A program made the position numbers and the translations under genes. Under the pieces are notes generated by a model. It made no database searches, was not told where the DNA came from, and saw only the letters and a program-made list of their open reading frames with translations. DNA of 11,630 nt from NCBI GenBank assembly GCA_030603465.1, contig JAUVXT010000059.1, positions 1 through 11,630 of the forward strand. Direction: 5' to 3'. This document shows, in pieces, positions 1 to 8,444 of the stretch (within the stretch, counting starts at the first letter, position 1; the number at the start of each line of letters is the position of its first letter). The DNA is from Deltaproteobacteria bacterium. Lineage in GTDB: Bacteria; Desulfobacterota; Syntrophia; Syntrophales; UBA2210.

Positions 1-1711
1 AAGGTCAAAAATGTTGAACCGATTCTCAATAAGGTGGCGGGGCACTCCTTTCACAATACAAGTCCCTTCACCTTCGAGAAGTTGAAAAACGACCCAGATG
101 GTATTGCTGCCAATCTTACTCAATACATCAAAAGCTTTTCCGGCCACGCCCGTGATATCATCGATCACTTCGGTTTTGAGGAACATATCGCCAAACTGGA
201 CAAGGCAGATCGCCTGTTTCTCCTCGTTAAAAAATTCTGTGAGATCGACCTTCATCCGAACGAGGTGCCCAATATCGAGATGGGGTACATATTCGAGGAG
301 CTTATCCGACGCTTCAATGAGGCAAGCAACGAAGAAGCGGGAGACCACTTCACTCCGCGGGAAGTTATTCGTCTCATGGTCAATCTCATCTTCAACCCCG
401 ATAGCGACGTCTTGACTACCAAAGGAATCGTAAAGACCCTTTATGATCCGGCGTGTGGTACGGGGGGAATGCTGTCCGTATCGGAGGAATACCTGCGCGA
501 GCTCAATCCCAATGCCCAATTGGAGGTTTTCGGCCAGGACTACAACGATCAGTCCTATGCCATCTGCGGGTCCGATATGATGATAAAAGGCCAGAGTATG
601 GAAAACATTCGCCGCGGCGACAGCTTCACGGAAGATTACATGGCCGGGAAGACCTTTAATTACATGCTGGCTAATCCCCCCTTTGGCGTGGAATGGAAGC
701 CTGAAGAGGAATTCATCAGGAAGGAACACGAAGAACAGGGCTTCGGCGGCCGGGTCGGGTGAGAGTAATATCCGACAGTGGATCATCGAAAATGACTGGC
801 TTGAGGCCATCGTCGCCATGCCGGATCAATTGTTTTATAACACCGGCATCAGCACCTACATCTGGATAGTGACCAACCGGAAGGAAAAACAACGACGCGG
901 TCAGATTCAGATGATAAATGCCACGAGTTTTTTTATAAAGATGCGCAAAAGCCTCGGCAACAAACGACACGAGATCGGTGATGGCAGCGGCAATAATGGA
1001 AAACCCGATCAGATCGCCGAGATTACCCGCCTTTACGGTGAATTTAAAGAGGGGGACCTCGTAAAGATATTTGACAACAGTGATTTAGGTTATCGTCGTA
1101 TCACAGTGGAACGACCCCTGAGACTCAATTTTGCAGTCACCGAGGAACGCCTCGCCAAGGTTCAGGCAACGAACCAGTTCGTTAATCTGGCAACCAGCAG
1201 AAAACGCAAGGATACCAAGACGGCCGAGGCTGAAATCGCTGAAGGTAAACGAAAGCAGGAGGCCATACTTGAGGCATTAAAAGCCTTGAAACCTCTTGGT
1301 GTTGTCAATAACCGCGATAAATTCAGCGCACAAATGAAGGCGATCTTCAAGGATGAAAAGATCGCGCTTCCGGCACCATTATTCAAAGCGATTCTGATGG
1401 CCGTATCCGAACGGGACGAGACTGCTGAAATATGCACCGACAGCAAGGGCAACCCCGAGCCGGACACTGAACTGCGGGATTATGAAACCGTGCCCCTCAA
1501 GGAGGATATCCACGAGTATGTGACCCGCGAGGTCCTGCCTCATGTACCCGATGCCTGGGTGGATGAAAGCAAGACGAAAATCGGCTACGAGATCAACTTC
1601 AACCGGTATTTTTATAAGTACACACCGCCGCGACCATTAGAAGAGATTGAAGCAGACCTGCTGTTCATCGAGAAGGAGATTGCTGATATACTGGCGGAGG
1701 TGGCGGGATGA
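1..1711 (+). pseudogene. hsdM: Type I restriction-modification DNA methyltransferase subunit HsdM, 5'-partial and broken by an internal deletion with frameshift
   Basis: HsdM is the N6-adenine methyltransferase subunit; with HsdS it forms the M2S modification enzyme and the core on which HsdR assembles. Frame 1 is open from base 1, so the GTG at 34 is internal and the true start lies upstream of the window. Counting from the first codon, the SAM-binding motif DPACGTGG is at 149-156 and the catalytic NPPF at 225-228. Frame 1 stops at 760-762 just after GFGGR. Frame 2 continues with AGSGESNIR from about 749 and runs to the TGA at 1709-1711, through the usual C-terminal part ending in EIADILAEVAG. 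In family members as I remember them, about 45 residues (a RINDG..FLQHM segment and an IAIVFNGSPLFTGD strand) separate these two blocks; here they are missing. This is therefore an out-of-frame deletion, not a programmed frameshift. The stop overlaps the hsdS start (ATGA). HsdM identity is secure; whether the lesion is real is not. Confidence 0.92.
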
Positions 1712-3066
1712 GCTGGAAGACATATCCTGAATATAAGGATTCCGGCATTGAGTGGTTGGGGAAGATACCGAAGGAATGGAGCATCGTGCCCTTGAAATAT
1801 TTAGTTGCTCCACGTGGTGATGCTGTCAAAACAGGTCCATTCGGCAGTCAACTACTTTCAGCTGATATGATAAGCGGATCTGTAAAAGTTTATAACCAAA
1901 GAAATGTTTTAGACAAGGACTTTCAAAGTGGAGAAAACTACATTACCGAAGATAAATACGTGGAACTGAAAGCGTTTACTATATATCCAGGTGATTTACT
2001 GATTACTACTCGCGGCACAATCGGACATTGTGAATTATTCCCATCAGATGCTGAGCAAGGAATTTTGCATCCTTGTCTTATGAGGGTGCAGCCAGATTCA
2101 AGAAAAATCATCCCCAAGTATCTTGCTGAGCTGATTCAAAATAGCTTTTTAGTAAAGACTCAACTGGCTTTGATGAGTAATGCAACTACTATTGAGGTTA
2201 TATATTCCGATTCATTGAAACGGGTTTGGATACCAGTCCCAAAATGCGAGGAACAAAACGCCATCGCCGCGTTTCTCGACCGCGAGACGGAGCGTATAGA
2301 TGCCCTGATTGCCAAAAAAGAGCGGCAGATTGAACTTTTGCAGGAGAAGCGCGCTGCCCTCATCAGTCATGCTGTTACAAAGGGGCTGAATCCCGATGTG
2401 AAGATGAAGGATTCCGGCATCAAGTGGCTGGGGGAGATACCAGAGCATTGGGAGGTCCTTGCCATAAAGAGGATTACAAGCATTCCAATTACTGATGGAC
2501 CGCACGAAACACCCGAAATCTTGGATGAAGGCATTCCCTTTATTTCTGCGGAAGCGATCAAGAATGACAAGATCGATTTTGCAAAGATGCGAGGGTATAT
2601 CTCTCTGGAAGATCATGCAAGATTCTCCAGGAAATACAAGCCCGAAAGAGGTGATATCTATTTGATCAAATCCGGAGCTACTACTGGTAACGTTGCTTTT
2701 GTAAATACCGACGATGATTTTAACATTTGGTCACCTCTCGCTGCAATCAGACCAGATCCCAAGAAGGCCATTACACCGTTTGTATTCTTCTTCATGAAAT
2801 CGAAGAACTTCTTCCAGTCAATTGAACTCGGATGGAGCTATGGAACTCAGCAGAACATTGGCATGAACGTTATTGAGAACATTCCCATTGCGCTTCCTCC
2901 GCTCAAAGAACAACGCGCCATCGCCACTTTACTCGACAGCGAGACGGGACAAATTGACGTTATTCAAAATAAGGTTCAGGAATCCATTGTCAAACTCCGC
3001 GAATACCGCACTGCTCTCATATCCGCAGCCGTGACGGGTAAGATCGATGTAAGAGGAAATGTATAA
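1708..3066 (+). CDS. hsdS: Type I restriction-modification specificity subunit HsdS
   Basis: HsdS reads the bipartite DNA target for the M2S methyltransferase and the R2M2S nuclease. The 452-residue protein shows the classic two-repeat layout. Each half opens with a DSGI-W-LG-IP--W block (residues 10-24 and 234-248), followed by a variable target recognition domain (about 25-180 and 249-399). Each half then has a conserved helical segment starting EEQNAIAAFLD (181-230) or KEQRAIATLLD (400-452), the paired coiled coils that set the spacing between half-sites. The two recognition domains are unlike each other, so the target should be asymmetric; its sequence cannot be read from the protein. GGAGG at 1696-1700 lies 7 bases before the ATG, which overlaps the hsdM stop by 4 bases. 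The first recognition domain is AT-rich (21 G+C of 60 bases at 1921-1980), as is usual for swapped recognition domains. No frameshift or truncation is seen. Confidence 0.95.
   Translation: MSWKTYPEYKDSGIEWLGKIPKEWSIVPLKYLVAPRGDAVKTGPFGSQLLSADMISGSVKVYNQRNVLDKDFQSGENYITEDKYVELKAFTIYPGDLLITTRGTIGHCELFPSDAEQGILHPCLMRVQPDSRKIIPKYLAELIQNSFLVKTQLALMSNATTIEVIYSDSLKRVWIPVPKCEEQNAIAAFLDRETERIDALIAKKERQIELLQEKRAALISHAVTKGLNPDVKMKDSGIKWLGEIPEHWEVLAIKRITSIPITDGPHETPEILDEGIPFISAEAIKNDKIDFAKMRGYISLEDHARFSRKYKPERGDIYLIKSGATTGNVAFVNTDDDFNIWSPLAAIRPDPKKAITPFVFFFMKSKNFFQSIELGWSYGTQQNIGMNVIENIPIALPPLKEQRAIATLLDSETGQIDVIQNKVQESIVKLREYRTALISAAVTGKIDVRGNV
1735..1779 (+). repeat. hsdS conserved repeat, copy 1
   Basis: This 45-base segment encodes the DSGIEWLGKIPKEW block that opens the first target recognition domain. 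Its partner is at 2407-2451. The first 14 bases (AAGGATTCCGGCAT) are identical in the two copies. Such internal homology is normal in hsdS and permits recombination that exchanges or deletes recognition domains. Confidence 0.85.
2407..2451 (+). repeat. hsdS conserved repeat, copy 2
   Basis: This 45-base segment encodes DSGIKWLGEIPEHW at the start of the second target recognition domain and is a direct repeat of 1735-1779. The distance between the copies (672 bases) is a multiple of three, so recombination between them would remove one recognition domain and keep the frame. Confidence 0.85.
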
Positions 3067-4046
3067 TGGCAGAAATTACTGTAAGATGTAGAAATTATTC
3101 AGGGTCGTATCTTCGAATAAACGGAAACCACCAACGTACAGTATCTAAACTTTCTTTCATAAGAGCAATCATTACGGTAGGGGCTCAAAAATATTCAGAT
3201 ATTTTAAACTTGGGATGGCGAGGGCTGCTTCATCGTTTCGGTATGGGAATAGCCGCGCTTTCCTTTCTAGAAAAAAGAGGGGGTCACTTATGTTTGTCTC
3301 CTTCTTACAGTTCACTTGATATGTCCGAAAAGGCAGCTGCAACTTATTGGTATGGAATGGCTTTTACAAAGTTGGTTGCAGAGAGCGAGCTATCTGTTCC
3401 GTGGTTAGGGCACGTTGATTCCTTAAGGGCAAGAGGTGTTCTACAAATCATGAACGGAAGTAGAGCGAGAGGTGATTTGGCAGGTAGAGACGCACTTGGA
3501 GAGTGGCACGTATTGGAGGCAAAAGGCCGTTCGAGGAGGTTCGATAATACACTCATTGCTACGGCCAAAGGACAGGCTGCCAGGGTAATTAGTATCAATG
3601 GTAGATTACCTTCAACGACTTCTGCTTCGATTGCTCGCCTTGATACCATTCCAATATCAGTTCTATTGGATGATCCACGCGATGTTAAAGCAAGAGAAAA
3701 GTGGAAAATAGATGATGAAAAATTTTTTCAAGAATACTATCGAGTAATCATAAAATACCTGCAGCGTTATCGTAAAGATGATATTGAGATTCACCAAGGG
3801 GTAAATTTCGTTGTTGCACCTCTTTCTTTATATCCTCTAATTGGTTCTAAACAACATTCATTCCGCATTGGTCTTCCACAGCAAATCTTCGATAAGCCGG
3901 AGGCGGCTCCATCTTTGGTAGATAAGTTTGCTAAATTAAAGGGAAGAGAAAAAGATAAAGAAACGGACAAGAACATCAACCAGGATGTTGGACCAGATGG
4001 TCTTTTAGTGGCCGGTTATAATATAGACTGGGAGGAATCAAAATAA
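3066..4046 (+). CDS. Uncharacterised 326-residue protein inside the type I RM operon; candidate PD-(D/E)xK-like fold
   Basis: I do not recognise this protein as a named family. It has no signal peptide or membrane segment, so it is probably cytoplasmic. The most telling stretch is RGDLAGRDALGEWHVLEAKG (residues 135-154). An aspartate in a G-D-L turn (D137) is followed, after a strand-like WHVL, by E151-A-K153. That is the order of the PD-(D/E)xK nuclease core, and a following AKGQAARV helix (167-174) fits the usual helix after it. This is a motif-level inference; the protein could be a nuclease, a DNA-binding relative that has lost catalysis, or something else. The last 40 residues are rich in K, D and E. 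The gene is clearly translated with the operon: AGAGGA at 3052-3057 lies 8 bases before the ATG, the start overlaps the hsdS stop (TAATG), and its own stop overlaps the hsdR start the same way. Base composition is much more AT-rich than in hsdR. Confidence 0.8.
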   Translation: MAEITVRCRNYSGSYLRINGNHQRTVSKLSFIRAIITVGAQKYSDILNLGWRGLLHRFGMGIAALSFLEKRGGHLCLSPSYSSLDMSEKAAATYWYGMAFTKLVAESELSVPWLGHVDSLRARGVLQIMNGSRARGDLAGRDALGEWHVLEAKGRSRRFDNTLIATAKGQAARVISINGRLPSTTSASIARLDTIPISVLLDDPRDVKAREKWKIDDEKFFQEYYRVIIKYLQRYRKDDIEIHQGVNFVVAPLSLYPLIGSKQHSFRIGLPQQIFDKPEAAPSLVDKFAKLKGREKDKETDKNINQDVGPDGLLVAGYNIDWEESK

Positions 4047-7000
4047 TGCCGGGACAGCACACAGAAACGGCCTTTGAATCTGCCATTGAGGAGCATCTTC
4101 TCACAAAGGCAGGATACACGAAAGGCAATAGGGATACATTCGACCCCGCACGGGGGCTTGCTCCGACGGTTTTGCTGGAGTTCATCCGGGAAACCCAGCC
4201 AAAGGAATGGGCATATCTCAAGAACCTCCAGAAAGACAAAGCGGAAGTAACACTCCTCGACGATCTCTGCCGAGCCTTGAATTCAGATCATGAAGGCTGT
4301 CTCATGGTTCTGCGGCATGGATTCAAATGCTTCGGCAAGCTTTTTCGTGTGGCCTACTTTGCACCGGCCAGCGGCCTTAATCCCGAAACACAGAAGCTCT
4401 ACGCGGCCAACCGTCTGACCGTGACGCGGCAGCTTCCCTACAGCGCCGCATACCACAACACGCTGGATCTTGTCCTCAGCCTCAACGGTATTCCGATTAT
4501 CACGGCTGAACTCAAAAATCCCATGACCGGCCAGACATGGCAAAACGCCATCCAACAGTACAAGCGCGACCGTGATCCGAAAGACCTGATCTTCCAGTTT
4601 AAAAAACGAACCCTCGTGCATTTTGCTATTGACCCCGATGAGGTCTACATGGCCACACGGCTCTCAGGCAATGCCACACGATTCCTGCCCTTCAATCTGG
4701 GGAATGGCACCGGGGCTGGCAATCCAGAGAACCCTGACGGATATAAGACGGCATATCTCTGGGAGCAAGTGTGGCAACGTGACAGCTTTCTCGATATCCT
4801 TGCGCGGTTTATTCATCTCCAGATTGAGGAGAAGAAGGTGGGCGCCAAGAAGGTCAAAAAAGAGACCATGATCTTCCCCCGCTACCATCAGCTCGATTCG
4901 GTGCGTAAACTGGTGGTGGATGCGCGGGATAAAGGTGTCGACACCAACTATCTCATTGAACATTCGGCGGGAAGCGGGAAGAGCAATTCCATTGCCTGGC
5001 TGGCCCATCGCCTCTCATCCCTTCACAATGACGAGGATGAAAAGGTATTCGATTCAGTGATTGTCATCACCGATCGGCTCGTGCTTGATCAACAACTTCA
5101 GAATACTATTTACCAGTTTGAACATAAGCAGGGGGTCGTTCAGAAGATCGATATTGACTCGACCCAACTGGCAGAGGCCCTCGCAACGGGTACACCCATT
5201 GTTATCACCACATTGCAGAAATTTCCCTTTGTGACTGAGAAGATCGGTGATTTACCTGCCCGGAGGTATGCCGTCATAATCGATGAGGCCCATAGTTCCC
5301 AGGGTGGTGAAAGTGCGACAGAGCTGAAAGGAGTGCTGGCCGGAGCGGCCATCAAAGAGGAAGTCAAGGCCAAGGCCGAAGAAGAAGGTCTGCCGGACTA
5401 CGAAGAAGAAATCCTCCGCACAATGGCGAAGCGGGGCAGACAGCCGAACATCAGTTTCTTTGCCTTTACCGCCACTCCCAAATACAAGACTCTTGAAGTC
5501 TTCGGCCAGCCCGGTCCCGACGACAAACCGTGCCCCTTCCATCTCTACAGCATGAGACAGGCCATTGAAGAAGGTTTCATCCTGGACGTGCTGAAACATT
5601 ACACCACATATAAGACATATTATCGGCTTATCAAATCCATCGAGGATGATCCCGAAGTGGATAAGAAAAAGGCGGCGCGTGCACTGGCACGGTTCGTGAG
5701 CCTGCATCCGCATAACATTGCGCAAAAGACCGAGGTCATGGTGGAGCATTTCCATCATTTTACACGTCACAAGATCGGCGGCAGGGCCAAGGCCATGGTG
5801 GTGACCTCTTCCCGTCTGCATGCGGTCCGGTACAAGCAGGAATTCGACAAATACATTGCCGAAAAGGGGTACACAGGCATCAAGACCCTCGTCGCATTTT
5901 CCGGCACGGTGACCGATCCCGATATACCAGGCAAAGAGTATACCGAAGTCGGCATGAACAAAGGCATCAAGGAAAAGGGGCTGCCCGAAAAGTTTGCCAC
6001 CGACGAATACCAGGTGCTTCTGGTAGCCGAGAAATACCAGACGGGATTCGATCAGCCCCTTCTGCATACCATGTATGTGGATAAAAGATTATCGGGCATA
6101 CAGGCCGTGCAGACACTCTCGCGGCTCAACCGCACACATCCGGGAAAAGAGAGCACTTTCGTGCTTGATTTCGTTAATGACACACAAGAGATTCTGGATG
6201 CCTTCCAGCCCTACTATGAGCAGACGTCCGTCGGCGAGCAGGTACACCCGCGGCAGCTTTATGAATTACAGGCGAAACTGGATGCGCAGCAGGTCTATTT
6301 CAAGAGCGAGGTCGAGGAGTTCAGCAAGGTATTTTACAAGCCCAAGGTATCACAGACACCAGCGGATCATGCAGCAATGAATGCCTGTATCGATCCTGCC
6401 GTCACCCGCTTCAAATCGCTGGATGAAGATTCACAAGAGGAATTCAGGGGATGGCTGACTGCCTACCGGAACCTGTATGCTTTCCTCTCGCAGGTGATCC
6501 CCTTTCAGGACTCCGACCTTGAGAAACTGTATTCATACATCCGTTTTTTACTGACCAAACTTCCGAAACGCAACGTGGGTCCAAGATACAGTTTTTATGA
6601 TGAAATCGCCCTCAAATACTACCGACTTCAAAAGATAAGTGAAACATCGATCTATCTGCGTGCCGGGCAAGGCGGAGAAATTTCCGGACCAACGGAAGTG
6701 GGAACCGGCATCGGCCATGGTGAACAAATTGAGCTCTCGCAACTTATCGATATTCTCAATGAACGCTTCGGCACAGACTTCAAGCCCGGTGACCAGTTAT
6801 TCTTTGATTCCATTCGCGAAGATGCCATGGCCGATTCGGGGCTACGGCAGGCGGCGCTGGCCAATACAATGGAGAATTTCGGCTTTGTTTTCCTCAAGGC
6901 CCTTGAGGGGATCTTCATCGACCGAATGGATCAGAACGAGGAGATCACTGCTAAGTTTCTGAATGAGAAGGAATTCCAGAAAATCGTGGGGCAACGTTTG

Positions 7001-7066
7001 CTCAAGCAGGTATATGAACAGGTCCATATTGAAAACCAACAGGCTGCAAGCAGTTCGAATGCATGA
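4046..7066 (+). CDS. hsdR: Type I restriction endonuclease, motor and nuclease subunit HsdR
   Basis: HsdR joins the M2S core to make the ATP-dependent enzyme that translocates DNA and cuts it away from unmethylated sites. The 1006-residue length is normal for the family (COG0610 type). The N-terminal PD-(D/E)xK nuclease shows NTLDLV (D141), then E155-L-K157, then the helix WQNAIQQYKRDRD from 165. The superfamily 2 helicase motor follows: Walker A AGSGKS at 308-313 (K312), DEAH at 413-416, TATPK at 475-479, QTGFD at 665-669, and the arginine-finger motif QTLSRLNR at 689-696. The remaining 300 or so residues are the helical C-terminal region that contacts HsdM. GGAGGA at 4031-4036 sits 9 bases before the ATG, and the start overlaps the preceding stop. 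All catalytic residues I can locate are present, so this subunit appears intact although the hsdM in the same operon is broken. Confidence 0.96.
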   Translation: MPGQHTETAFESAIEEHLLTKAGYTKGNRDTFDPARGLAPTVLLEFIRETQPKEWAYLKNLQKDKAEVTLLDDLCRALNSDHEGCLMVLRHGFKCFGKLFRVAYFAPASGLNPETQKLYAANRLTVTRQLPYSAAYHNTLDLVLSLNGIPIITAELKNPMTGQTWQNAIQQYKRDRDPKDLIFQFKKRTLVHFAIDPDEVYMATRLSGNATRFLPFNLGNGTGAGNPENPDGYKTAYLWEQVWQRDSFLDILARFIHLQIEEKKVGAKKVKKETMIFPRYHQLDSVRKLVVDARDKGVDTNYLIEHSAGSGKSNSIAWLAHRLSSLHNDEDEKVFDSVIVITDRLVLDQQLQNTIYQFEHKQGVVQKIDIDSTQLAEALATGTPIVITTLQKFPFVTEKIGDLPARRYAVIIDEAHSSQGGESATELKGVLAGAAIKEEVKAKAEEEGLPDYEEEILRTMAKRGRQPNISFFAFTATPKYKTLEVFGQPGPDDKPCPFHLYSMRQAIEEGFILDVLKHYTTYKTYYRLIKSIEDDPEVDKKKAARALARFVSLHPHNIAQKTEVMVEHFHHFTRHKIGGRAKAMVVTSSRLHAVRYKQEFDKYIAEKGYTGIKTLVAFSGTVTDPDIPGKEYTEVGMNKGIKEKGLPEKFATDEYQVLLVAEKYQTGFDQPLLHTMYVDKRLSGIQAVQTLSRLNRTHPGKESTFVLDFVNDTQEILDAFQPYYEQTSVGEQVHPRQLYELQAKLDAQQVYFKSEVEEFSKVFYKPKVSQTPADHAAMNACIDPAVTRFKSLDEDSQEEFRGWLTAYRNLYAFLSQVIPFQDSDLEKLYSYIRFLLTKLPKRNVGPRYSFYDEIALKYYRLQKISETSIYLRAGQGGEISGPTEVGTGIGHGEQIELSQLIDILNERFGTDFKPGDQLFFDSIREDAMADSGLRQAALANTMENFGFVFLKALEGIFIDRMDQNEEITAKFLNEKEFQKIVGQRLLKQVYEQVHIENQQAASSSNA

Positions 7067-7293
7067 GGGTGTTGCTGGTTTTCATCGTTAGTGGTTACGG
7101 ACCGGAGTTCGTTATTTTCTCTTCACACTTGATTTTGTCGGCTTCAGGAAGAGAAACAAACCGAATTTTTGGATAAATTGAAGCTCCCCGCAATAAATTG
7201 CGGGGAATCTCTGATTGTTAAGGAAAATGTTATTTTTTATTCGCTCGCTAACCACGTCACAAGCTGTGGCAAAAAGCGAGGTCTTACCCCTTA
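7067..7293. other. Intergenic gap between convergent hsdR and phosphoesterase genes
   Basis: This is about 227 bases once the phosphoesterase frame is followed to its restored stop at 7294. Apart from the palindrome at 7185-7206 I see no gene, RNA or promoter of note. Confidence 0.6.
7185..7206. terminator. Perfect palindrome, probable bidirectional terminator hairpin
   Basis: CCCCGCAAT, a two-base AA spacer and ATTGCGGGG form a perfect inverted repeat, extended by one outer T-A pair to ten base pairs. It lies between two convergent genes, where a shared terminator is expected. Neither strand has a clean T-run directly after the stem, so intrinsic termination is plausible but not certain; it could instead act as a 3'-end mRNA stabiliser. 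With so short a spacer the RNA loop must open an A-U pair or more. Confidence 0.55.
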
Positions 7294-8393
7294 TCAACTG
7301 TGCAAGGTTATGTGAAGAATTTCTCCCCGCCGCCAGAGTCGCATTCGCGGCCCCCATGTCCCCGTACCCCGGCTTACGATGATGGGCATTCCGGACACAT
7401 CGTACCGCCCCTCCAGAGAAAAGGATAGACAAGACAGACAAGATAACCGAATGGCCAGATCTGACCGCCGTGGGTGTGTCCGCTGAGCATAAGATTCACA
7501 CCCCTTTTCGCCGCCTTATCGACTCTCAATGGGGAATGAGACAAAAGAATCGTCGCTCCGGCGGGTCGCCCGGCAAGGGCCTTCTCGATATGATTTACAC
7601 TGCGGCCACGTCTTTTACTGGAAGTGAGATCATCAACACCCGCCAGTACAAGTCCCGGAACAATCTCTGCCCATCGATCCCGGAGCAGATGAAATCCCGC
7701 GGCTTTTATAGGCTCCATGTTTCCATCCCTGCCCCCGTGAAACTCGTGATTTCCGGGAACAACCCACACGCCCAGTGGTGCGGAGAGACGGCGCATGACA
7801 GTCATGAGATCTCCCACAGGTGCGCCGTGTCCCTCGAATATATCTCCCAGTAAAACGATTATATCAGGATTTTCCCTTTTCACCTGATCCACTCGGGCAG
7901 CCAGCCATTTTTTGCCGATCAGTGATCCCAGGTGCAGATCAGACAATGCAACGATCACTTTTCCATCAAGGTCGCGAGAGAGCCCCGGAATCGTGACATC
8001 ATATCGATGAATCTCGGGAAGACGCAATCCTTGAATGAGCGCTATTACGGACAGGATCAGACCAGCCACCAGCGCAACCCCCCTGAGCGATGGAGCGAAT
8101 CGAGGGAAGAGAAAACCGCACACCGTGATTATGTCAATCATAAAAAGGGGAATAGAGAGAAGGAATACAACGGACATCCAGTGCAAACCCAACATCTCAA
8201 GCCACCACGCCATTGTCCCCGAACCACCGTGACCGACGGTACGGCCGAGGTAGAATATTATCCAGAGGAAGACCCCTGCCCCGATAATAATCCCAGGGTG
8301 AACATGGCGCCTCAGAAATGGCACCGACGTGGCGCGCCAGAAGACGTAAACATGCATCACTGTAAATATGGAAATAAGGATATACCCGAACAT
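7294..8393 (-). pseudogene. Membrane-anchored metallophosphoesterase (YaeI/YkuE type) with a one-base frameshift near the 3' end
   Basis: This is a calcineurin-like phosphoesterase with two catalytic metals; the named relatives act on lipid-linked phosphate at the membrane, but the substrate here is unknown. About four hydrophobic helices fill residues 1-122. The catalytic domain follows: D152-L-H154, G183-D184, GNHE at 214-217, SHSP with H286, and GHTHGGQ at 305-311. All metal-binding motifs are present. The frame then goes wrong. After YPFLW (residue 327) it runs about a dozen unrelated residues to a stop at 7374-7376. In another frame the familiar tail (RYDVSGMPIIVSRGTGTWG...) continues without a stop to TGA at 7294-7296. 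One missing base in the G-rich run at about 7404-7415 explains this; restored, the protein would be about 366 residues. AGAGAGGA just upstream supports the ATG at 8393. The gene lies 51 bases behind the MFS gene on the same strand. Confidence 0.9.
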
Positions 8394-8419
8394 GAATCCT
8401 CTCTGACTGGCTGAAATAC

Positions 8420-8437
8420 TTACCGGTTTCCCGGTAA
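8420..8437. terminator. Hairpin between the MFS and phosphoesterase genes
   Basis: TTACCGG, a four-base TTTC loop and CCGGTAA form a perfect 7-bp stem in the 51-base gap between the MFS stop and the phosphoesterase start. On the - strand the stem is followed by GTATTTC, a poor T-tract. It may be a weak terminator or a processing site that lowers expression of the downstream phosphoesterase relative to the transporter. Confidence 0.4.
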
Positions 8438-8444
8438 AATTACG

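Noticed and set aside
683..762. Programmed ribosomal frameshift in hsdM, or a separate C-terminal gene starting with TTG at 683
   Set aside because: No slippery heptamer is evident, and conserved residues are missing at the junction, which a frameshift alone would not explain. The TTG start lies out of frame within the coding sequence of the NPPF region, without a clear ribosome binding site.
5252..6067. A 271-codon open frame on the - strand inside hsdR
   Set aside because: It is fully antisense to the helicase motor, whose motifs are all intact on the + strand; the translation resembles no family and has no supporting start signals.
7112..7441. A 109-codon - strand frame at the phosphoesterase 3' end
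   Set aside because: Neither its start nor its sequence fits the family. The correct continuation is the third frame ending at 7294, so this is an alternative-frame artefact of the frameshift region.
7470..7853. A 127-codon open frame on the + strand
   Set aside because: It is antisense to the phosphoesterase segment that encodes its GNHE and GHTHGG motifs, with no recognisable domain.
7932..8414. A 160-codon open frame on the + strand
   Set aside because: It is antisense to the phosphoesterase catalytic and membrane domains. The composition (many H, R, T, N) is typical of a shadow frame.
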